A stretch of 64,000 nucleotides of DNA from Sugiyamaella lignohabitans. Lineage: Eukaryota; Ascomycota; Dipodascomycetes; Dipodascales; Trichomonascaceae. Positions 43,312 to 52,893 of this stretch are shown here, in pieces (positions within the stretch are counted from its first letter, which is position 1; the number at the start of each line of letters is the position of its first letter). Location of the stretch: the NCBI RefSeq assembly GCF_001640025.1, contig NC_031672.1:1364001-1428000 (forward strand), given 5' to 3'. Below the pieces are notes generated by a model that saw nothing but the letters and a program-made list of their open reading frames with translations, was not told the origin of the DNA and made no database searches. The position numbers and the translations under genes are program-made.

Positions 43312-44236
43312 TGTAGAGAGATATCAGGACAATCAAGTATCACCTAGAAAAAAAAATTTGGAAATTCGATAAGAATCAAGAATCAAGAATCGAGAATCAG
43401 AAGAATCCAGAATCAGGAATCGGAAGAATCAACAGGAACCAGTAACGGTACTAATGTCGATTGTCGAATAATAACACTAACAGCAGCAACAGTAGCAGTG
43501 TCAGCAACAGAAATACCAGAACAAAGTACTAGTATGACTTAAAAGAGCCTGTAAATATAATATCAGCTAACAACAGTATCAATATCAAGTACCAGTAGCA
43601 CCAGAATCACTATCAATTAGCAGTAAGATCACTATCAGTAACAACCAACAGCAACAGAGATAAGACTTCAGAGAAAGTAGTGAAAGACAGTCGTCAAACA
43701 AATAACGTAGCAGACAATTTTCTCGATTAAATAACCAGAAAAAGTCAATCGAGATATGAAAGAATTGCCACCCACTAAAAAAAAAGTCAGATGTCAATTG
43801 AGCCGAACTAGTATTTTTAATCAGATGAAAAAAAATCGGCCACCGAAAAATAAGCGTCGATAGCACAGCACACACGGAGAGAATACAAAGTACAAAGTAC
43901 AAAGATCAAATCAGTTCAATTGAGTTGAGTTCAATTGATAAATAATCGTAGTAGAAATAGTAAGAGCAAGTCGTGTAAAAGTTGTTGAAAACCTTGACCC
44001 ACAAATAAATTCGCAATGTGCAACCGGAGTATGCTAATAATACGTATGAAATAGCAAGATACAGCAGAAAAGAGGCCACTGGCAGCAAAGCACTCTCCTG
44101 CAAAAACAAACAAAAGCCTCCTCCTCCTCCATCTCCCCCTGCCGCCGCCGCCGCTGCTGCCCCTGCTTGCTGCCGCGGCTGGATACCTCCCAACCGCCTC
44201 CGGCCGCAGCGGTGGCTCTGGGGGGCGGGGGGTGTT

Positions 44237-44298
44237 GCCTCCGGCGGCTGGGGCTCCGCCCCAGACCCTGGTTGCTCCTCTCGCTTCGCTCGAGTCGG
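44237..44298 (+). repeat. GC-rich hairpin repeat, copy 29 (class A)
   Basis: CCCTGGTTG subtype. Confidence 0.9.
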
Positions 44299-44535
44299 GC
44301 GTCAGGTTGCAGGCAGGGCTGGATCCAGGGGGGAGGGGGGATCCAGCGGCACCGGCCGGCAGGGAAACAGGTGAGTCCGACAGACGCGAAATGGGCTGGA
44401 ACGGTCCGGACAAACCCAATTGGCCCTCCTGAATTTCCACAACGGGCGCCACGGACCATACCCATCCACCGAACGCCAGTGCAAACCCTCGAAACAGACC
44501 GAACTCCAGTGCAAACCCCTCGAAAGAGACACCCA

Positions 44536-44675
44536 CTTCCCCCTCCCAATCCTCGCGAACCAGGGTCCAAACCACACCAAACCACCCCATTCCACCCATT
44601 CCCCCCAAAACCTCGAGCGAAGCTCGAGCCACGGGGTCTGGGGCGGAGCCCCAGCCGCCGGAGGCACACCCCCTA
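44536..44675 (+). repeat. Inverted duplication, left arm
   Basis: Reverse complement of 44893-45043 at high identity. Includes repeat copy 30 plus ~75 bp of unique flank with CCCTCCCAATCCTCGCGAAC. Confidence 0.8.
44611..44665 (-). repeat. GC-rich hairpin repeat, copy 30 (class D)
   Basis: Perfect CTCGAGC/GCTCGAG stem. Lies inside the left arm of the inverted duplication. Confidence 0.9.
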
Positions 44676-44892
44676 CATCAAAACCCCCCGACCGCCGGAG
44701 GTGGACCCTGACTGGTTGGCCGGGGTAGCCGCGCGCGGCCCGGGGCTTAGTTGGAGATGCATTGTCTACGTACGAGACGAGACAGATAAGCCTGGAAAGT
44801 GGACAGACACAAACAGAGCCATTGGTGACACGGATTCAGGCAATTGCAATTGGTCAATCGAGCGCTGGGTGAGTTCGACGAGGGGAAAATCG

Positions 44893-45043
44893 GTGGGAGG
44901 TGTGCCTCCGGCGGCTGGGGCTTCGCCCCAGACCCCGTGGCTCGAGCTTCGCTCGAGTTTTTTGGGGGGGATTGGGCAGTTTGGGGGTTTGGGGGGTTTG
45001 GGGGGTTTGGACTCTGGTTCGCGAGGATTGGGAGGGGAAAGAA
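44893..45043 (-). repeat. Inverted duplication, right arm, with G-run tract
   Basis: Mirror of 44536-44675. Between the repeat and the unique flank lies a tract of G-runs separated by TTT (44964-45010), absent as such from the left arm, which carries a diverged C-rich equivalent. Confidence 0.8.
44903..44957 (+). repeat. GC-rich hairpin repeat, copy 31 (class D)
   Basis: Perfect class D stem, hairpin 1 loop TTC. Duplicate of copy 30. Confidence 0.9.
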
Positions 45044-45266
45044 AGGGTTGAAAGAGGACTGGGGTTGGAGAGGGGGACTGGAAAATGGCGGTTTTTTTTG
45101 CTGCTGCTGTTGTTTTTGGATGGTGTCAGGTGAGGGGATGGAGGTGGAGGAGGTGCGAGTGCGATTACAGGGGGTCAGTCTGCCATTGTTCACTCCAGGA
45201 ACCCCAATTTCGCACGGTTTCGTCTCACAAAACCGAATCCCCTAATTAGCCCGACCGCCCGACGCC

Positions 45267-45327
45267 CGACTCGAGCGCAGCGAGAGGAGCCGGGGGGTCT
45301 GGGGCGCAACCCCAGCCGCCGGAGGCA
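45267..45327 (-). repeat. GC-rich hairpin repeat, copy 32 (class A)
   Basis: Hairpin 1 reads GGGGCGCAACCCC; about 50 bp upstream of the SLA2 start. Confidence 0.85.
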
Positions 45328-45378
45328 CACCCCGACCCGTGAAAACAAGAGAGAGACTAACAGGTACAGAAGTAGGAA

Positions 45379-48300
45379 ATGTCTGCAAATACGGGAGCGC
45401 TGTCGCGGGCAGAGGCCGATTTGGGGGCTCATGTGAAGAAGGCCACGAACCCCGATGAGACGGCTCCGAAGAGAAAGCATGTGAGAGCGTGTATTGTGTA
45501 TTCGTGGGACCACCGGTCGGGACGTGCGTTTTGGAACGCTTTGAAGGTCCAGCCGTTGCAGAATGACGAGGTCCAGGTGTTTAAAGCGCTTATTACCGTT
45601 CATAAGGTGCTTCAGGAGGGTCATCCATCGGTTTTGAAAGAGGCTCAAGCTCATGTCAACTGGATCAATTCACTGACTCATGGAATTAATAGCGGTCCAG
45701 GCGGCCATCATGGCTATTCTCGTCTGATTCAGGAATATGCTAGGTTGCTGCTCAAGAAATTATCGTTTCATCGGTCTCATCCGGTGTTTAACGGCACATT
45801 TGAGTATGAAGAGTATATTTCGCTGCGAAGTGTTAATGACCCTAATGAGGGGTATGAGATTATTATTGATTTGATGAATTTGCAAGATGCAATAGACGAT
45901 TTCCAGCGACTGGTTTTCTCGTCGTTGCACAGCGGTAGGTCGAATGAATGCAAAATCTCGTCTTTAACCCCCATGGTGGCTGAATCTTACGGTATTTATA
46001 GGTTTTCTACAAGTATGTTGCGAGCTATGCATTCTACAGCAGGTGATTTAGAAGCTCTAGAACCACTGCGTTCGAGATACCACTCGCAACACCGTCGCTT
46101 GCTTGATTTTTATTATGACTGCTCTAGTTTAAAGTACTTGACTAGTCTAATCACCATTCCGAACCTTCGACCCGAACCTCCTAATTTGTATGGTGAAGAG
46201 GACGAGGCTCCTGCTCTGCCCAAACGACCTGGTCAAGGTCTGGAAAGAGAAGCTTCGATTGGGTCGTCAAATGTAACACCAACTCCTACTCCTAGTGTGC
46301 TGCCAGAACAAGAGTCTGCTGGCGACTGGTGGGGAAGTAACAATGCCAATGCCAATGCTCAGTTATTGCAACAACAGCAGCTGGAGGAACAACAAAGACA
46401 GTTGCAAGCACAACGAGATGCTGAGCTGCTTCGTCAACAACAGCTGGCCGAACAACAACAACGTCAGTTTGAAGAGCAGCAACGGTTACAATTAGAACAG
46501 CAGCAACAGGCTCAACAAGCGCTGATTCGCGATCAAATGCAACGACAAGCTGAAGGACGAGCTGCCGAGCTGGAAAGAGATATTCTTCAGTTAAGAGGAC
46601 AATATGAACAGAACCAGCTTTTGTTAGAGCAGTATGACCGCCGTGTCAAGGCTCTTGAAACCGAACTGGGCCAACTGAACACTAACACAAGTTTGCAATT
46701 AGAATCGAAAAACGACTTGATCCAGTCATTGCAGGAACAGGTGTCTATGTGGAAAACGAAATACGAATCGCTGGCTAAGTTATACTCGCAACTGCGTCAA
46801 GAGCATTTGGATTTATTGAGTAAATTCAAGCAAGTACAAGCCAAGGCGGCTTCTGCTCAAGAAGCAATTGACAAACGAGAACGACTGGAACGGGATCTTA
46901 AAGCCAAGAATTTGGAGTTGGCCGATTTGATCAGAGAACGCGACCGCGCTCGATATGATTTGGACAAGTCTCGCGGCAGCTCGAAAGATCAATTGGAAAA
47001 GCTCGAGCGTGATTTGAGATTGATGCAAGATAAGCTCAACGACGCTGAGCGTGCTAAAGGAGCCGATTTGTCGCTGCTTATTTCTCGACACAACCGGGAA
47101 TTGGCCGAACTGGAAGACGCTCTTAAAGCCAAGCAACGGGCTTTGGATGATATTAGCAACGGCCGCTCTGTTAATGAGAGTGTGTTGCGAGAAAAGGAGG
47201 AAGAAGCGGATATTTTGCGTGAGACTATTGCTAGTATGGAGAATGCCATGAAAGAAATGAGTTTGGACCACCAAGCCAGTTCTGGCGGAATAAGAAAGTT
47301 GGCTGCTATTATTGATGCTATTTTGAACGCGGCAGCAGAACGAATCCAGGAATCGCTTTTCGAATTTGAGTCTCCCATGCAAGCAGGTAACCAAAACTCG
47401 ACTCCAAATTATCTATTATCGGTGATTGAGAAAACATCGACTAATGCTACCGATTTCTCGACTGCATTCAACAATCACTTGGCCGAAGGTGAGGAAGGAT
47501 CCGATCCATCGGAGATTATTAGGACTGCCACTGCATTTGCCAATGCTATTTCCGACGTGCTTATCAATGCCAAGGGTATTACCAGACTGGCCCGTAACGA
47601 CGATTTAGTTGATGAGATCTCTGCAGCATCTCGTGAATCAGCTGTTGCTGCAACTGCATTTTTCACCAGTCTCGTGTCGGATCTGATTACCGGACTCACC
47701 CCTGAAGATACTACAGATTTGGTTATCTCATGCAACGTTGAAGTACAACAACATTTACAAACCCTGTCTCATTTGGCCGAACAAATGGCACCTAAACTAT
47801 CTGTGACCACTAATGGATCAACTGATTTGGGTGATATTGTCGATAATGAGATGGCCCGTGTTGCTGAAGCTATTGCTACTGCTACTGCCAAACTCACCCA
47901 GCTTCTTGCCAGACCAAAAGATCCCAAATTCTCTACATTCGATGTGCAAGTTAACGAAGCAATTCTTGCTGCTGCTATTGCTGTAACTTCTGCCGTGGCT
48001 GCACTTATTAAAGCGTCTACAGAATGTCAACAAGAGATTGTTGCTCGAGGCAGAGGTTCATCTTCACGTACTGCTTATTATAAAAAGCATAACCGTTGGA
48101 CAGAAGGTCTTATTTCCGCTGCCAAGGTTGTTGCTGGTGCCACAAACATTCTTATCTCATCGGCCGATGGAGTATTGGCTGGTAAAAGCAGCCCCGAGCA
48201 ATTGATTGCTGCCTCGAATGAAGTAGCGGCATCCACTGCTCAATTGGTAGCTGCTTCACGAGTCAATGCATCGTTTATGTCCAAGACACAAGATAAGCTT

Positions 48301-48549
48301 GAATTGGCAAGTAAATCTGTAAGCAGTGCATGCCGTGCTTTGGTTAATAAAGTACAGGATATTCTTGCACAAAGATCCACTACCCAAGCAGAAGAAATCG
48401 ATTACTCCAAACTCACGCCTCATGAGTTTAGAACTGCAGCTATGGAACAACAAGTCGAGGTTCTCAAACTCGAACAACAGCTTACCGCTGCAAGAAACAG
48501 GCTGTTTGAAATTAGGAAGATTGATTACCAAAACGAGGAGGAAGATTAG
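45379..48549 (+). CDS. SLA2: Endocytic adaptor Sla2 (HIP1R family)
   Basis: 1056 aa, single exon. An ANTH domain (residues ~12-285) begins KKATNPDETAPKRKHVRACIVYSWDH and includes the lipid-facing helix with FKALITVHKVLQEGHPS. A Gln-rich coiled coil covers ~325-620. The C-terminal THATCH (I/LWEQ) actin-binding domain covers ~830-1045, with KHNRWTEGLISAAKVVAGATN and DKLELASKSVSSACRALV. Sla2 links clathrin coats at PI(4,5)P2 membrane to actin. In yeasts this gene is the classic flank of the mating-type locus, and here the MATa1 stop lies 76 bp downstream in convergent orientation. Confidence 0.97.
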   Translation: MSANTGALSRAEADLGAHVKKATNPDETAPKRKHVRACIVYSWDHRSGRAFWNALKVQPLQNDEVQVFKALITVHKVLQEGHPSVLKEAQAHVNWINSLTHGINSGPGGHHGYSRLIQEYARLLLKKLSFHRSHPVFNGTFEYEEYISLRSVNDPNEGYEIIIDLMNLQDAIDDFQRLVFSSLHSGRSNECKISSLTPMVAESYGIYRFSTSMLRAMHSTAGDLEALEPLRSRYHSQHRRLLDFYYDCSSLKYLTSLITIPNLRPEPPNLYGEEDEAPALPKRPGQGLEREASIGSSNVTPTPTPSVLPEQESAGDWWGSNNANANAQLLQQQQLEEQQRQLQAQRDAELLRQQQLAEQQQRQFEEQQRLQLEQQQQAQQALIRDQMQRQAEGRAAELERDILQLRGQYEQNQLLLEQYDRRVKALETELGQLNTNTSLQLESKNDLIQSLQEQVSMWKTKYESLAKLYSQLRQEHLDLLSKFKQVQAKAASAQEAIDKRERLERDLKAKNLELADLIRERDRARYDLDKSRGSSKDQLEKLERDLRLMQDKLNDAERAKGADLSLLISRHNRELAELEDALKAKQRALDDISNGRSVNESVLREKEEEADILRETIASMENAMKEMSLDHQASSGGIRKLAAIIDAILNAAAERIQESLFEFESPMQAGNQNSTPNYLLSVIEKTSTNATDFSTAFNNHLAEGEEGSDPSEIIRTATAFANAISDVLINAKGITRLARNDDLVDEISAASRESAVAATAFFTSLVSDLITGLTPEDTTDLVISCNVEVQQHLQTLSHLAEQMAPKLSVTTNGSTDLGDIVDNEMARVAEAIATATAKLTQLLARPKDPKFSTFDVQVNEAILAAAIAVTSAVAALIKASTECQQEIVARGRGSSSRTAYYKKHNRWTEGLISAAKVVAGATNILISSADGVLAGKSSPEQLIAASNEVAASTAQLVAASRVNASFMSKTQDKLELASKSVSSACRALVNKVQDILAQRSTTQAEEIDYSKLTPHEFRTAAMEQQVEVLKLEQQLTAARNRLFEIRKIDYQNEEED

Positions 48550-48625
48550 TAGTCTGTATTTTCAATCATATTATATAAATAAGAAGAGCTATTCAAAATT
48601 TTTTTTCGCTCGAGCCCTCTCATTG

Positions 48626-49216
48626 TTAAACTGAGTTGTTAGATTGCTGACTCTGACTCATTATTTTGTTTCTTACCCAAATTGTTACTTGTTGGAGTGA
48701 CAGGCCACACTTCGTGGCGAGAGCGGTTCGCTGCCTTAAGGATGGTTTAGGGCAAATCTTGAAGAAGTTTCTTAATACAGCGGTAGTTGAACGTGAAAAT
48801 CGAGATCCTCTTTTTGTCACTTTCCCATGAAGGGTGTGATGGCGGATAACTCTCTCGTTACGAAGAATTTCCGTTTTTTCATCATGAAGTACATGTTGAA
48901 GAACTCGCTCCATTTGGGTAGATTCTGGTTCTGATTGGAGCTGAGGGGCGACCTGGAACAAAGTTAGTAAATAGTTAGGATATCATCTAATCGATCATAC
49001 TCTGGCAGCTATATGAAAATGATATCTATAGTTTTGGTCTATGTTTTCCCATAACTGGCGGAGACTGGGGCTGCGCGGTGTATGAGTAAAGCGAGGACTC
49101 GTATACTTCATGTTTTGAATTAGGGACGGTTCCAAATCAATGGCAAATTCTAAAACCTCGGTGTATAAACATTTCAAATCTTTCATCTCCTGAAATTCAT
49201 CTTGAGATTTATCCAT
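48626..49216 (-). CDS. MATa1: Mating-type homeodomain protein MATa1
   Basis: Two exons, complement(join(48626..48952,49001..49216)), 180 aa. The intron is 48 nt: donor GTATGA, perfect TACTAAC branch site, acceptor TTCCAG. The homeodomain covers residues ~118-172. Helix 3 reads SLQQVTIWVRNKIMSQ with W164 and N167; the block ALATKCGLSLQQVTIW lines up with KKCGITPLQVRVW of S. cerevisiae a1. WV replaces the usual WF, and isoleucine replaces the usual Arg at the end of WFxNxR, which is lax even for a1 proteins. The start is the ATG at 49216; an in-frame TTG further up is not used. Known role: with alpha2 in a/alpha diploids, repression of haploid genes. Confidence 0.88.
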
Positions 49217-49461
49217 TTTCGTTTGTGTCGTCAAAATGCTGGCAGCAGTAGCTTATCTATATATTCCTGCAATGCGCATCTCCACACTATCTATTTTTGG
49301 GCAAAATAATGCACCTCAAAAACTTTGTATGTCTATTCTGCATATGGATGCCGATCCCAGCTTGACGGACTTGGCCTCAGGGGAAATGGAGATGCCTCAA
49401 AAAAAAATAGAATACTTAAGAAAGTCATACTGTTCTACGCTTTTCTATTCATGATATTATT
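49217..49461. promoter_or_regulatory. Divergent MATa1/MATa2 promoter
   Basis: 245 bp between two divergent ATGs. It has a TATA-like TATCTATATATTCC near 49253-49266 and a second AT-rich patch near the a2 start. No clear palindromic operator seen by eye. Confidence 0.6.
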
Positions 49462-50310
49462 ATGAGTTTGTCAACATTAAACATGAGGGTTTTGCCCCCA
49501 CTGCCCCCGGTATATCAGTCTGAAGTTTCTCTGCCCAAGAGGTCCTCAGGAATGCTCCCAGAGCCTAATTGTGCTACAAATGAGTTTCTTATTGCTGCAT
49601 ACAAGAAAAAAGCTCAGGATTGGCTCTTTATAAAACCTGAAGACTGTAAAGCGATGCTTGGAAAGAAGAAGCAGGAAAAAGACCCGAGACCTGTGAATAA
49701 GTTCCTTTTGGCTAGAATGCACCTGCTTTGTCTGCTAAAGCAAGGCAGACAGTATTTGGCGAGTATCGAATGCTCTGTTGTAATTAAGAATGTGAGTATA
49801 GGCTATTGTCCTATTATTCCTACATAATCTAACTTGATAAAGGTTTGGAAGGAGTATCCCGGGCTAAATCCATTGTTTGATAATTTTTTCACCTATCTGG
49901 GTTTGGTGGCTAAAACTTATCACTACCATAAATACCCGGGTTATCGATTCCGACCAAGAAGAAGACATACGGTTATTTGGAAAACACGGATTCTTGGGCC
50001 TTCAGTACAACAGGATTCGAATAACGAGCAAGGGTTGCCAAAGAGGAACTCGAAAATATCGCTTGAGCTACCCATGGAAAGTGACTCTTTTACGGACTCC
50101 CCATTCAGCTCTCCCGAATTTACTACCGACTCAACTTTCGAAGGTCATCTACCACCAGAGGAAGATCCAAATATAAAATCATTACGCTGGCTTGTGTCTT
50201 GTGATCCTGAGGACCCAATATATCTCCAGATGCAGAGGAACTTGGAGATGCAAAGGAATTTGGAGATTGAGATGAAGTACCTATCGAGTTGGCCGCTAAT
50301 GATCTCTTGA
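49462..50310 (+). CDS. MATa2: Mating-type HMG-box protein MATa2
   Basis: Two exons, join(49462..49791,49843..50310), 265 aa. The intron is 51 nt with donor GTGAGT, branch TCTAAC and acceptor AAAG; it falls inside the HMG box. The MATA_HMG box covers residues ~74-150: DPRPVNKFLLARMHLL...VVIKN|VWKEYPGLNPLFDNFFTYLGLVAKTYHYHKYPGYRFRPRRR. The NKF, VWKEYP, A..K..H and YPGYRFRPRR positions are those of mating-type HMG proteins. This is the Candida-type a2 (HMG), not the truncated alpha2-like a2 of S. cerevisiae. Known role: activator of a-specific genes. It converges on APN2 with 80 bp between stops. Confidence 0.9.
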
Positions 50311-50390
50311 AAGACCATCTCTAATTTATTATCGCTAGATCAATTGCTTACTATTTATTTATTGCTTATTATTTATTACCAAATAGAATT

Positions 50391-52609
50391 CTATTTAAGC
50401 CACTTGAAAAAGTCACAGCGATAGCTATCTAGAGTTCCGTTCGTGGGATCGGCACCCGTTGGCCTACAAATGTTAGCCATGCTGAACCTGCATTTCTTTT
50501 CTGCTCTCAGCAATTTAACAGGATGGAACATGCAGATCAAACGTCGTCTGCAGATCACAGATTTATAACTTACCTTGAACAGATCCAAAATGCACGACCC
50601 TTATTCGGGCCATTTTTCTTGGAAATCAGTAATTTACATGGTTCTTGGTGTACTTTGCAAAGAGGAGGTTCAGGTGCGGCAAAGAGTTTTTTCCATTCTC
50701 CAGATTTGGAATTTTTTGGGGTTGTTATTGAATAGGGTTCAGTATCAGCAATAGATTCAGTCGATTCAGAAACTGGTGTTGATATTTCTTCTTTGCTTGA
50801 TGTTGTTATCGGAGATAATGTACTATGGTTAGAATTAAGGGCGGAATTATTGGTGGCCGGTTCAGGTTTGTTCCAAAAGGATAAAATAGACGATTGTGCA
50901 CGTTTCTTGGTGCCGGTTTTCTGAAACTTTGATGCAGTGGCTTTTATCGGTTTGGATGGCGGCCTCTTTAATGCTGCATTAGGAGGAGTCACGAACTGCA
51001 AATGCAAGCGGTCAGTTTCATCTGCATCCAAAGTGGGGCGACGGGCATTGACAGGGGGTTGTGAGGTTTTTTTATGATTATCGGTGCTGGGACCACCATA
51101 AGATGAAAACAGGGCTCTAATATTGGCTTGCTTTGTGGTAAATTGTGGCATGAAGGATGCACACATGCGAGGTAAGTAGGGTTGTTGTGCAGGTGGTATA
51201 GGTTGGCCAGGATGTTGCAATTGTGTTTTGGATGAGTTTGTCGCCGAATTTGGAATTGCTGAGTCTGTCGTTACTGAATCTGGTATTGCCGTCGCTGAAT
51301 CTAGCGTTGCCTGTGATGATGCTTCTATAGATTCTTCCAGAGATGTTCCCTGTGAGGAGTCCTGTGAAGAAACTTCCCAAAGCAAATCGGCATACACAGG
51401 ACAGTGGTCGGATCCATACAATTGAGGAAGAATGTCTGCTTCTATGTACTCAATTCCCGGCGAAGTAAGCACATAATCTATTCTAGAACCAAAATTTCCC
51501 GGTCTGGCATCTATCAACTGATTCCAACATGTGTACATGCCCCATCTGTGGGGATGTAGATCTCGTGTAGTATCGCGAAGTCCAACATCTCCGTCCCTAT
51601 TTAGCCATTTATGAAATAATATCCGTACGTCAGAAGCAGATCTCCACAGTTGGGCTTCTTTTTCATTTGCTTTAAGAAACTCCTCGGGAGTTTGAATTCC
51701 CGTTTGAGGATTGGCCGACGTCAGTCGACCCTCTTTTGCCAATTCCACTCGACCTTTGGCTGAATCGACGATATCTCGTGTCACATTCAGATCTCCCAGT
51801 ACCACGACCCGTCTCCCTAGACTCAGCAGGTTTCGGATCCGGATATCAAGGGCCTCAAAAAACGCAATTCGAAACTCTGTTTTATCACCCATAGAATCAG
51901 CCGGACAGTATAGTCCTATCACCACACAATACCCCAGATCTAGCACTACACATCTGCCTTCCGAGTCAATTTCCAGTCCCACTTTCTCGTCAATATTACC
52001 CGGATACCCTCCTATACACTCATCTGGCGGCAGGTCTCTGTATGCCAATTTCTCGAAACCTCCACTGCCGTTATCACTGCCAGATGCTGCATTCAGACTC
52101 CGACCCAGACTCTGATCCAGACTCTGATCCAGACTCTGATCCTGACTCCGATTCTGGCTCTGATTCCAACTCGGGCTTTGGGTTGCACTCCAACTCTGAT
52201 TCCGACTCTGGTTCTGACTCTGGAACCTTGACTTATACTCGTGATCCTGGCTGGCCAGCCACCCAGTGATACCCTGTTCAGCTTTGTATACAACGATGTC
52301 GTTTTTCACGTAAATAACCACGCCACTGTACCCCTTTTTCGCGACTGGAAACGTGAAAAAAGCGTTATATCCACCTACCAGCGCCATCGACTCAGTGACA
52401 TCGCGAGCCTGGATCTTCGTCTCCTGAAAACAAACAACATCGCCGTCGAGTATCTCGAACATGTTCTCAAAACTGCGTTTCTCGTTCCACGGCCGGAAAT
52501 TCAGAACATTCTTGATCCCGCAAACATTAAACGACACAAACCGCTTGGCATCCGCCCTCCTTTTCCTCGGCACCCCACCATCCGCTGCTACACTCGCACT
52601 CTCACTCAT
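50391..52609 (-). CDS. APN2: AP endonuclease 2 (Apn2)
   Basis: Two exons, complement(join(50391..50463,50574..52609)), 702 aa. Exonuclease-endonuclease-phosphatase fold: VSFNVCGIKN, VVCFQETKI (metal-binding Glu), GDLNVTRD, SRIDYVLTS and GSDHCPVYADL (catalytic Asp-His). After a disordered linker with a possible PCNA-contact region, a GRF zinc finger ends the protein: CKVHQEPCKLLISKKNGPNKGRAFWICSR|PTGADP...YRCDFFKWLK. The 110-nt intron splits this finger, so without it the finger would be broken. An unusual Gln/Ser/Asn-rich insert (YKSRFQSQNQSRNQSW onward) sits within the nuclease domain. Known role: abasic-site and 3'-end repair. It is the right-hand flank of the MAT locus. Confidence 0.95.
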
Positions 52610-52681
52610 CCTCGAGCATCTCCTTCCTCTTTCTCACCTCACAAATCACTTGCATCTCCGCGACCCGGATATCAACACCGC

Positions 52682-52693
52682 GGTTAGGGTTAG
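52682..52693 (+). promoter_or_regulatory. TTAGGG-type (Tbf1-like) motif upstream of APN2
   Basis: GGTTAGGGTTAG, two TTAGG units, 73 bp upstream of the APN2 ATG. Tbf1 binds such motifs in many yeasts. It could also be an interstitial telomere-like scar. Confidence 0.35.
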
Positions 52694-52708
52694 TAATGCA
52701 GGGTCCTC

Positions 52709-52743
52709 ATCCGGCTGGGGCTCCTCTCGCTCCGCTCGAGTCG
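52709..52743 (+). repeat. GC-rich hairpin repeat, copy 33 (internally deleted)
   Basis: The 5' block is fused directly to the class A tail; hairpin 1 and the spacer are gone. Confidence 0.8.
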
Positions 52744-52766
52744 TTACTGTCGGCGGTCTCAGCCAA

Positions 52767-52800
52767 CTCCTGAGAAGCAGGAGCCCCAGTCGCCGGAGGC
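52767..52800 (-). repeat. GC-rich hairpin repeat, copy 34 (internally deleted, class B)
   Basis: Faces copy 33 and has the same deletion: CTCCTG/CAGGAG joined directly to CCCCAG and the 5' block. Shared loss in both pair members suggests a single event or homogenisation. Confidence 0.8.
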
Positions 52801-52893
52801 AGGGGCCAGGAAAGAAGAAGTTTCAGACAAAAGTTAAATGTATTTATTAAAAAATTTAAATGGTTAAGAAAGTAATACAATGGGGAGTGGTGG

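Larger units (their letters stand above)
43312..45378. other. Divergent promoter reticulon/SLA2, repeat-dense
   Basis: 2.07 kb. The left part has AATCAAG-like short tandem repeats (43372-43432) and CAG-rich stretches. The right part is GC-rich with four hairpin repeats, an inverted duplication and a G-run tract. Frames of up to 294 codons occur here only because the GC-rich repeats lack stops. No gene seen. Confidence 0.6.

Noticed and set aside
44167..45051. 294-codon open frame on the plus strand
   Set aside because: It runs through two hairpin repeats and GC-rich spacer; its protein is repeat translation with no family resemblance.
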